Position numbers and translations under genes: made by a program
NCBI RefSeq assembly: GCF_963678975.1
Contig: NC_089280.1
Coordinates: 2,307,001-2,371,000 of the forward strand
Source of the DNA: Dysidea avara
Lineage: Eukaryota; Porifera; Demospongiae; Dictyoceratida; Dysideidae
Direction of reading: 5' to 3'
Length of the DNA stretch: 64,000 bases
Notes under the pieces: model-generated
Database searches by the model: none
What the model saw: only the letters and a program-made list of their open reading frames with translations
Told to the model about the DNA's origin: nothing
Shown: piece after piece, positions 55,601 through 64,000 of the stretch
How positions within the stretch are numbered: position 1 is the stretch's first letter
Layout: the number at the start of each line of letters is the position of its first letter

Positions 55601-57901
55601 CTTCTATCACTAAATTTTGTGCTCATGTTGCATGACATTTCAGAAACTGCTATGTTGTAGTTCTGTGCAATTGGAAAAACATAGCAAAGCGAAAAATGTT
55701 CTTTCCACTAAAATCTCTAAAAGGAAGGTGGCAGCATGGAAGCATAATGTTGAATGAGTGGATGTTGATCTTGTGTAGGGCTGGGACGAAGCTTCGAATG
55801 TTTTGTGGTTTGAGGGTTAAGTAAACTTCTATTTATAAAACTGTTCTTCGAAGTTACATAATGCACTCATAGCCTATGAAAGAATTACAGATAAACATCA
55901 TTATCTTTATTGCAGCTGCTTATTCATCTTGTGCAATCAATGTTCATGTCTTTGTGATTTGTCTTCATGTGCCACGCCCACTTTTAAACCATTGCAGTTT
56001 AGCTTACTATTGTAGTTGTACCCTTAAAACACCTGATAAAGTTCATGGAAACATCTTTTTATCCATTACTTGGTGTTTGCCTATGCAAAATTGCAGTATA
56101 GTGGACATGCCCATTATGCAATCGATCGATCGCATCATTCAGTACTGCTGCTATGTATTTTCCAACTGCTATGTATTTTCCAAATGCCTACTAACTTAAT
56201 TTAAATCAGATTAGAATGATAAAACTGAAGAAGGATGTGCATAAATGCAAGAAAACCTGTAACTTCTATAGCTAACACTGAAGTTTGAATGTTTGAACAT
56301 TTTATTTGCAAATGTTCGAAGGTAAAATTCAATATTTGTCCCAGCCCTAATCTTGTGTAGTCGCCAGTGTAATGGGTAAAAAGCTGTTATAAAAATAAAT
56401 ACCTATAATTCCAGCCAGTACAGTGTATGTTACATAGTTGCCATGTACAATCATGTAATATATGGTGATATCATTGTTGTTATAGCTCAACATAGTACTG
56501 GAACTAGCTGATGCTGGTGACTTGTCCAGAATGATCAGAGTAAGGGAATGTTACCATGACAACTTGTGTTATGGTTACCTCGTGTAGCATTTTAAGAAGC
56601 AGAAGGCACTAATACCTGAAGCAACTATATGGTGAGTATTCAGTGCCTCGAACCATGGCAGTGTGATAGTCTATGATATGTGGTGTTTGCCACTGTGTGT
56701 AATATATAGCCACTTGTCTCAACTGGCTGATTAAGATATATGAGGGACAAAGTTGTCATGGCTTTTTTTATCATAGTTAAACCAATGAAGGTTTTCGTAG
56801 TAACAGTCTCAATGCTTTGTTCCCAGAGGAATGAACTTGCATTGGATAACAAATTATTGCAGAAGACTGCAATATTCAGACAATGACCTTATAAGAATCT
56901 TGCAACATCTGCAAGTCACATTCTCTGAAACCTGAGAAGACAGTTTTGGGAAATTGTAACAAATCTGAACAACAGTTATTGTAAATTCTAGACATGCGAT
57001 AGTGACTTGACACCTTCTAATGTAGCAAAAATAAAAGTACAGATGCTATGCCTCTTGTGTTGCACCAAGGATTGATGCTATAAGATTTGACCACGGCTGC
57101 TTTACACTTTTTCTAGAAAATTATAATTTGAGTTTAACTTATAATTGTCGACAACTGCACACAACAATGTGTGTTAATGTTTCTTGTTGCTAGGCGTTAT
57201 TTCACTCAAATCTGTGGAGCACTGGATCACATGCACTCTCGACGTGTCATGCATCGAGGTTAGTGTAGTGTGGCTGATGTCTGCTACCATGGTAACCACA
57301 CTAGACATCAAGCCAGCTAATGTTTTCATAACTGGAGAGGGAGTGGTCAAGCTGGGAGACCTGGGATTGGGTAGATTCTTTAGTTCCAGTACCACGGCAG
57401 CTCATTCTTTAGGTACTTCTGTTATACATGGTATACCATTTACTTACCACATTCCACCCAAGTGGGTACCCCATACTACATGTCACCAGAGAGGATACAT
57501 GAGACAGGGTATAACTTCAAATCAGATATCTGGTCACTGGGCTGTTTGTTGTATGAGGTATGTTGTTATGGTAACATTATGGTATCCATGGTGATATACA
57601 TTAGATGGCAGCGTTGCAGTCACCATTTTATGGGGACAAGATGAACCTTTATTCCTTGTGTAAGAAGATTGAGAAGTGTGACTACCCTCCACTTCCTTCT
57701 GATATCTACTCCAAGGAGGTAACTACGGGTCATACGATGCTCTAATATATTAGAACTGTTCTGTTCCCATAGTTACACAGTATAGTTAACAACTGTATCA
57801 AGTACAAGGCTGAGGAGAGACCTAGTATTGTTACTGTTTATGAAATAGCTCAGAAAATGAATACTGCATTTAATGCCCACCGGAAAACACCCTCACACTA
57901 A
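52696..57901 (+). CDS. NEK7: NIMA-related kinase NEK6/NEK7
   Basis: Ten exons join in phase: 52696-52872, 52922-52984, 53034-53090, 56486-56539, 56588-56631, 57194-57258, 57305-57412, 57463-57557, 57605-57718 and 57773-57901. They give 301 residues; human NEK7 has 302. Motifs: [12 protein letters not shown]56 in [31 protein letters not shown] (D154), [10 protein letters not shown] (172-181, DLG in place of DFG as in human NEK6/7), then [32 protein letters not shown]. The C-lobe ends almost directly after the kinase domain, which is diagnostic for NEK6/7. These kinases act downstream of NEK9 in mitotic spindle assembly, and NEK7 also licenses the NLRP3 inflammasome in mammals (family knowledge). 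The third intron, 3.4 kb, is filled with SINE and DNA-transposon copies. Whether it is the NEK6 or NEK7 side cannot be said: the split is vertebrate. Confidence 0.93.
53268..53520 (-). mobile_element. SINE, second family, reverse copy
   Basis: Reverse orientation of the family at 11940-12210. It keeps a perfect B box (GGTTCGAGGCT) and the hairpin GCTGTAGGACCAGGTATCCTACAG near its 3' end. Located in NEK intron 3. Confidence 0.7.
53589..53662 (-). mobile_element. 5'-truncated SINE tail
   Basis: About 73 bases are identical to the 3' end of the copy at 53268-53520, from TTTATTAAAGCTTTACAGCA onward. It is either a second, 5'-truncated insertion or a local duplication. Confidence 0.65.
53663..55190. 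other. NEK intron 3, unassigned part
   Basis: Non-coding sequence inside the intron. Small ORFs at 54199-54892 have no recognisable domain. It may contain old transposon sequence, but I could not find matching ends. Confidence 0.35.
55191..55573. mobile_element. ACCGTATTG-ended DNA transposon relic
   Basis: The left end ACCGTATTGCCTCGAATTAC and the complement of the right end, ACCATATTGTTTCGAATTAC, are imperfect inverted repeats. The inner part has the words CTTGTATAGTC and AAATAAATACCT, which recur at 55765-55775 and 56350-56410 around the hAT-like insertion, so a second related copy lies there. Related in termini to the element at 4206-4678. Confidence 0.6.
55776..56349. mobile_element. 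hAT-like non-autonomous transposon (TAGGGCTGGGAC ends)
   Basis: Exact terminal inverted repeats TAGGGCTGGGAC / GTCCCAGCCCTA are flanked by an exact 8-bp duplication, ATCTTGTG (55768-55775 and 56350-56357). TTCGAA-type words occur inside both ends. The ORF at 55876-56199 is not a transposase. It is inserted in an older repeat within NEK intron 3. Confidence 0.9.
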
Positions 57902-58058
57902 TACACCACACCAGTTAATAACTCGCCAATCACTTAGTTAATTTATTTTGTGTGTTCATGTGTATTATAAGAGATCATTATTTTATTTTTGCAAAAAAAA
58001 AAGGTCAGCTCGTGAGTGAAAGTCGGTTCAAATTTTACGCGGGTGATGTGCAGCGGTT

Positions 58059-61000
58059 ATGTCCAGTGCTCGCGGATTGTGTGAACGTTGTGAAGAGGAA
58101 GCAGCTGAATTTGAGTGTTCTAGTTGTGGACGAGCTCGATTAAGCGAGTCGCGTAAGTTGTTAGTACGTGTTTTCGTGTTATTTCTAATACAAGCGCACC
58201 ACACTTTCACCTGTCTGTTGTTTCACTGGAGCAGAAAGCGACCCGTTAGCGTTGTGCGTCGAGTGTTCGTCCATACTACACGCTAAGGGAATATTCCGCC
58301 GTCACAAGCTAGTAAACATCAGCAGAAAGGTAGTTTACTAACTTGTATTGTAATGTATAGTAATTATACCATGGTAGCTATGGCTACCGGTGGAAGAGAA
58401 GTTGGAATTGTTAAAAGAGTAAGTGTTCCAGTTGCTATTAGTATGGATGGTGGTGTATTGTTATTATTTCAGGCGGGAGACCAGCTTAAAGGAGGCACAG
58501 ACCAAGTCACGTGATACTGTGACATCAGTTAATACATGGTAAGCTATGTTGTCGTGGTAACAGTATGTGTAACTGCTAATAAATTCATTCTGAAACTATG
58601 TCTAAAAAATTTTAATTTGACCTTTATATAATTTTTGTTAATTGCTATCTGGCTAGTAATTAACAAGATTATTGGAAAATTAAACAGCTCTGTAAAAATT
58701 TTCTGTTGTACATTAGAAACTGTGATATCTGTAATATTGTAACCTCCTACTTGTAGTATTGTACTTATTTCCAGCTGCTGCTATCTGTCATGACCCAGCT
58801 GATCTATCAGGCGCCAACTTACCATCTTTGGGTCATTGTCCTCTATTATAACCAAGAGTTAATAAATAGTAGAGTATCTAACACAATAAGACTTATCCAC
58901 AATTACAAAATGTGACGTACAATTTGATGATGGTGAGGGTACTTTTCATGAAGTCATTGAACTGAACATTTTTAGTTGTTTGTTATGCTTGGAATCATTA
59001 GATGGTAAGAGGTAGTAGACGTGTTGTGGCTGTGTGGAAAGTGACTGTCTGGCAAAACCAGACTAAAACTAGTAAACAACCCACAAATATGCTCATTCAC
59101 ACTTGAAGTATATATACCTCACCTTTACCCTTGTGTGAATATATAAGCATTATCATATGCCATCTCTCCCAATATCCCTCTGTACAAAGTACCTCCACTA
59201 TTGCTGCCAGTTTTATTTAGTGACATAATTACAGATAAGGCTCATAGAAAGTAGAGCTGAGTGATAGTTGTGATCTATTGATTATCGTGATAGTGAGTAA
59301 CAATCGTGATTATGATAGTATGCTATATATGATAGTATGCTATCATACTATTGTGATAAATTATGCATATCTGTGTGTTAGTCAAAAAAGAAGTAAACAT
59401 GATATTGTTAAGGTAACTGTGAAAGTCCAGTAGAGCACGCACAACAAAGATTACAACTGTAATACATGACAGATTTTACCAATATAGTGTTAGAAAAGCA
59501 GACATGTGGTGTGTAATTGGATTATTCATGTGTCATGTATGTGAGGTCGAGTGTCTTTGATAGCTGCTAGTAATATCGTGATACTATCACTATTGTGATA
59601 TAAAAGTTACTATCTATTGTGAATAGTGATAGTTGTACTATCGCTCAGCTCTAATAGAAAGCCTCTACAAATGATTTTGTGTGAGTCTAAATAATTCCTC
59701 TATTTTGTGTGAGTCTAAATAATTCCTCTTTAAATCTCTGATTTGTAGTATATTCTATGTGAAGATTGTTTTAATCATCACATTTCTTTGTTCTGCCAGT
59801 GTGTGCTTGTTAGTATGTCTGATTGAATCATTTGTATTGTGTTAGATGTTGTTATAATGTAACACCTTATTTGCTGTTCTCATTGTTAGCACTTTAGCAC
59901 TACTTTAAAATATTACCTTAATTGCATATTTCAGCTGGAAATTTCACGCAAGCCTCAATAGTTGTAATACAAAAATTAGCTAACGGTGGGGGTGACAGGA
60001 GTTGTTTGATATACAGATTGTGCTCCTTATATACGTTAATGTAATGTTCTAAAAGACCCCAGATTTTGAGGTGAAATTGTATTTAATGCATATATTTTAG
60101 CACTAACTGGGTTATTGTGAACGAAGCAATGATGTCACACTTCGTTACATATTACACCTTTCATTTCATCCTAGAATATCGACTTTGCATAATTGATTTC
60201 TAAAGGTGCTTAATTGCTGTCAATCTGTTCTGATGTACTAATGGAAGTCACTGATTCCCCTTAATTTTGTTTTGTCAACTGCTGACAGTCGGTCGACCCT
60301 TTTTCTGCTTATTGTCTTTTAATGCTGTTATTAACAATACTTGTCTACTACATGTTTGTGGTGTAATAAATAGCTCCATAATAAAGCACTGAGGTGTGTA
60401 AGCATTGATTCACTGTGGACTTACTGCAGTCATGGCTTTACACTTGTTATATGAGATCAATGTTGTGACAGTATGTAGTCATATGCTTAATACAGTAGCT
60501 GTTTTCTTATCCTAAAGACTATTTGTGACCGGATCTGCGAAAACCCGACACAATGGCGCATTTTTCAAATTCTGTATTATTGAATATCTATCTATGATCT
60601 ACTTAACCAAGTGTATGCTCTGGCCAAGTTTCAGCCTCATATGGCAACAACTTTTGGAGTTACAGCCCTACAAAGTAGCAACAACAGAAAAATCGATTTG
60701 TACAGCAAGTATTGGGAAAATAAATTACATGAGCTTACAAAAACGGCTGTAACTTACAAATACAATGCAGTACAGAGTTGCAACTTGCACCATTATGTTC
60801 GCCATGAATAGGGGAGTCCATTACTGGGTAAGTTTTTTCTTCTATTACCATTCTTCACTGCATGCAGAGACGAAATCAGTGAAGAAAAATGGATCGCGTA
60901 CTGTCGTTTCGACGTGACGTAAACAAATGCCCATAACTTACGTATCCTTTAGTCTACTGCAACGAAACAAAGATTTTTGAACTCTTGAGTAGGCGAATAA

Positions 61001-63863
61001 GATGATATCCAGGTTTTTATCATAGGACTCTTCCTTCACAAAGGACAAAGCGTTTTAAAATTTTACAAAAAAAATTTTTCGATTACGCAAATATTTTACC
61101 CATTGCAAATCAATGGCTTATACTGAAAATTTAGGCTTGCGCCATTATGTCGGGTTTTCGCAGATCCGGTCACATTTATTGTACAATCATGTGTTCTTCT
61201 GAGCAAGTCTGGCACAAAAGATACCATATTAAGTGCAACAAGTACAACTGAAACTCATCTACAATCTACAATCAAACAGTCTTTTATATACAGAGGCTTT
61301 GTTCAATTACTTGACAAAATATTCTAATAGAAGGTCATTTTTGATGTTTGGATAATTAACTCTGGTGCATTCTAATAAAGTCTCAAAGTTGATTGTCTGA
61401 CTTCTAATGGCAGCAGCATAAGTTACAAGAATCTCCTCTAGCTGCTCCTCTCTCAGCTCCTGGTTCTTCTGTGTTTCACTAGGCCTCTTTAGTCATTATG
61501 AGTCTTACTATCATTGAAATCTGATTCAAATGCTCTCAGCTATAGTATTTATCTAGTTTCATTTCTCAGTGACTGTCACTGACGGTAAGTTTTACTACCG
61601 GACTTGCAGCAATCATGACAATCTGTGTTCTTATCCTTCTCGTTACAGGACAGGGTCTTCATTAGCATGTCTACATTTGATCAAATCCCTGCAAAGAATT
61701 AAGTAAATATTGTTTATTTCCAATGGCTCTGTAGCATATAACATGTCTGAAGTATATTCATAGAGTTTGCTTGTATCATAGGACTATTAATAAGGAGTTC
61801 TGATGTTTGGCACATGTAGCAAGATTTATAAACTAAAATTGAGTGGTTCTCATTAACTGTGTGTTGCGCTGGTGACTGTTCTGTTAGAATATTTTGATAT
61901 GAACTGTCTGGTATATTAAGAGTATTCATTGTAACAGTGCATAATTTATGAATACTAATGAGCTACGTAAACTTGTAAAGAAAGCCATAAAATTACATAG
62001 AGGTAGCAAGTTGGTATCTGCACATAGAAGTGAACGAGTGATGTAATCTAATAGTATTGGGTATAGTTATAAAATTTTCAGAAGCTTAATTATATGTTCC
62101 TAACATCACGAGCTTGATCATTCACAATGAATTGTGGGTTTAGTTGAACATTTGTAGCTATCGTGACTTCATCTTTTGTTCAGTGTTTAGTCACGTGTAA
62201 CCACATAGCTAGCTATAGTGGAATGTTGTGCCTTCTATCGTATGGCAAGACAACTACTACATGACATGATGCACCACCACAACATGAAATCAGCTGTCTG
62301 AAAAATTTTCAACCTAATGAATAGTGACTGCTCTATTAGAGTAATTGCACTTATCAACCCTTTGCTATACTCAGCATGAGTTTAATTCCTACCCATGTGG
62401 TATTCTTCTGATGCCAATTCTAGACATTACTATCATGTTACTCATGTATCTGTTACAATCTAATAACTGATTATGATGAGCATATCAACATGATGTGTGG
62501 TAGTATATCACATCATGTAACATTACATAGCTATGACCAGTCAGTCAGACATGTAGAGGAAATGATGAAGGAATTGAGAGAAGACATCAATGAGAGAGAA
62601 AAAGTGAGTGTGCTACTTGTATGTTACTATTTACTGTTGTTGTTTTTTAAGGTGTTAATAGCTGGACTGGGTCAAATTAGGGACCAAAGGACTCAACAGT
62701 GTGATCATGTGAGTACACAATGCAACAATTTGATTGATCAGCTTGCAGAGGTCAGCCACGCCCTCAAGGTAATCTGGCTTCACTGAAAATCATTCAGGTG
62801 ATGTCTAAAGCTCAAACGTCATTAACTGTTGAAGCTCGACAATTTGCTGAGGAGAGAGACTCCTTATTAGATCAGGTGTGCAATAATTAGGACCATCCAG
62901 TTGTTGTCATGGTAATACTGTTATGATATATAGATGTCGCAAGTATTGGACCAGTCAGTTGCCATGACATTACCTGCTACAGATTGTATGTTTTCATTGG
63001 CTAATTCTGTTGCCATTGCAAAACGTCGAATCAGTGACATCCTGGTATTACCTTTGCCAGCAAAACAAGTGCAGCCAGGTAATCCCCACCCCTTAGTGAT
63101 CACATGATCTCATTACATCACAGGAGAGACAGTCTCAGGAATGGTGGTCTCTAAGATGACACCACACGGATTGTTCTGGGTGAGGTTGGGCGGACGAAAC
63201 AGTGAAGGAATATTATCTGTGATCAGTCATTCCATCAAGTATGTTTGATTTGTTGTTGATCCTTAGTTGATCTTTACCCATAGGGTTGATATTGATCACA
63301 ATGTAATCCAGCCAATCACTGATCCTAAGGCTGGTCAGTTTTGTTGTGCCTGCTACTCAGAAGACCATCACTGGCACAGAGCACAACTGACTAATGTTGT
63401 GTCATCATCTTATGTAAGCAGTTATGATGTATTGTTTGTGTGATTTTAATCCATCTTGAGATATTGCTATATAGGAACTCTATTTCAATAGTTGTGCAAG
63501 TGATCTTTGTCTGTTATTTGTTGCACCAAGCTAACTGTCATGTACTGTTGCTCCATATGTATAACAATGTCTTAGTTATCATAACATAGGAGGGGCGTAT
63601 ACTTTGTAAAATTCCAATCACAACCAACTATAACTCTTACTGGAGTATTCATTGTCTGCAGGTGAAGATTTGCTACATTGACTATGGCAACTATCAGGAT
63701 TGTACAGTGTCCCAGTTGAGGAGCCTACCAGACAAATACCTCTACTATCCCCTGCAGGTTAGCTAGCCACACCCCTTAATGGCCAGCCACACCCAATGTT
63801 GTCCATCTGTAGACCATCAGATGTTGTCTAAGTGAAGAGCAAGGGGTTGAGCTCAGCAGAGAG
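58059..63863 (+). CDS. B-box / coiled-coil / Tudor-domain protein (RNF17/TDRD-like), 5' part
   Basis: Twelve exons join in phase: 58059-58152, 58235-58329, 58378-58418, 58473-58538, 62531-62603, 62652-62768, 62798-62875, 62934-63078, 63124-63238, 63284-63413, 63662-63757 and 63813-63863. That is 367 residues, and the gene runs past the window end. Residues 8-55 form a B-box-like zinc site (C8, C11, C20, C23, C39, C42, H47, H55). A coiled coil spans about 65-190. A Tudor domain follows at about 238-350: GMVVSKMTPHGLFWVRL, FCCACYSEDHHWHRAQL, VKICYIDYGNYQDCTVSQLRSLP. Extended Tudor domains of this type bind dimethyl-arginine on Piwi proteins in germ granules (family knowledge). RNF17/TDRD4 has RING plus Tudor; no RING is seen here. 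The piRNA role is inferred. Intron 4 (4 kb) holds transposons. Confidence 0.85.
59252..59653. mobile_element. hAT-like non-autonomous transposon (TAGAGCTGAG ends)
   Basis: Ends TAGAGCTGAGTGATAGT and ACTATCGCTCAGCTCTA are inverted repeats with one mismatch, flanked by the exact 8-bp duplication ATAGAAAG (59244-59251 and 59654-59661). The interior is full of ATCGTGATA/TATCACTAT words. No ORF. It lies in intron 4 of the Tudor gene. Confidence 0.9.
59670..59730. repeat. 28-base tandem duplication
   Basis: The segment ATTTTGTGTGAGTCTAAATA plus ATTCCTCT occurs twice in direct succession. Confidence 0.8.
60524..61174. mobile_element. TGTGACC-family DNA transposon, copy 3
   Basis: Ends TGTGACCGGATCTGCGAAAA and its exact reverse complement make inverted repeats that extend to CCCGACA and, more loosely, ATGGCGCA. 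The ends share TGTGACC..TCTG.GAAAACC with the element at 19154-19792, but the interior differs, so it is a separate subfamily. It is flanked by TT on both sides and lies in intron 4 of the Tudor gene. The ORFs at 60525-60811 lie inside it and show no transposase motif. Confidence 0.75.
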
Positions 63864-64000
63864 GTGATTGTTGTATAGGAATATTTTGTGTTGTAACACA
63901 AACCTAGTACATATTACTGATGTAGTTAACTTTAAAAGCTATGTGTCTACTGTCCAAGGGTAACAGCAGCAGTTTTCCTACATGGCTACACTATAGTATG

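Noticed and set aside
60525..60811. ORFs inside the TGTGACC-family element
   Set aside because: They lack DDE/DDD motifs and overlap the terminal inverted repeat, so they are not a transposase.

Overview
This is a eukaryotic nuclear window, and almost certainly from a sponge (Porifera, probably a demosponge). AT-rich genes carry many small GT-AG introns, often only 45-60 bases long. All gene models below were built by joining exons by eye across GT/AG sites with matching reading phase. The lineage call rests on two things: a DLG-type kinase of the class I know as expanded in sponge genomes, and orthologues of general animal genes (RC3H/Roquin, PRRC2, RNF25, NEK6/7, DPM2, TSEN15, a Tudor protein). 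It is an inference; no marker gene is present.

Layout. Bases 1-5,900 hold only repeats: a 32-base minisatellite split by a hAT-type element, a 299-base foldback, a GT-rich satellite, a TA-flanked element and a tRNA-derived SINE. A TKL-like kinase lies on the minus strand at 5,970-7,014. Bases 7,180-16,790 are mostly repeats: two decayed non-LTR retrotransposons meeting tail to tail, CACTG-ended elements, a hAT element and two broken copies of one coiled-coil exon. A plant-type fatty-acid-amide-hydrolase-like amidase spans 16,927-24,362, split by a 5.6-kb intron full of transposons. After a mostly empty stretch comes the dense part: RNF25 (+) 27,154-29,956; PRRC2 (-) 37,459-30,015; TSEN15 (+) 37,779-38,753; RC3H (-) 44,372-38,948; DPM2 (+) 45,399-47,658; a secreted DUF4091/GH123-like protein (-) 50,769-49,021; an epimerase-like/glycosyltransferase fusion (+) 50,735-52,548; a NEK6/7 kinase (+) 52,696-57,901; and the 5' part of a B-box/coiled-coil/Tudor gene (+) from 58,059 to the window end.

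Gene relations. Several neighbours are divergent or convergent pairs with very short gaps. RNF25 and PRRC2 end 58 bases apart. PRRC2 and TSEN15 start about 320 bases apart. The DUF4091 gene and the glycosyltransferase fusion are head to head, with start codons at most 58 bases apart or overlapping. Functional themes are housekeeping RNA biology (RC3H mRNA decay, PRRC2 translation granules, TSEN15 tRNA splicing, a Tudor protein perhaps in the piRNA pathway) and glycan or lipid metabolism (DPM2, DUF4091, glycosyltransferase fusion, amidase).

Mobile DNA. Non-autonomous DNA transposons are abundant, and many still have clean termini and target-site duplications: four hAT-like (8 bp), two TAGTCTG-ended (9 bp), two CACTG-ended (3 bp) and several TA-flanked. 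I found no CRISPR array, rRNA gene, bacterial operon or intact tRNA gene. The best candidates for something new are the head-to-head glycan locus at 49.0-52.5 kb and the 73-base perfect-hairpin element with a 9-bp duplication at 26.9 kb.
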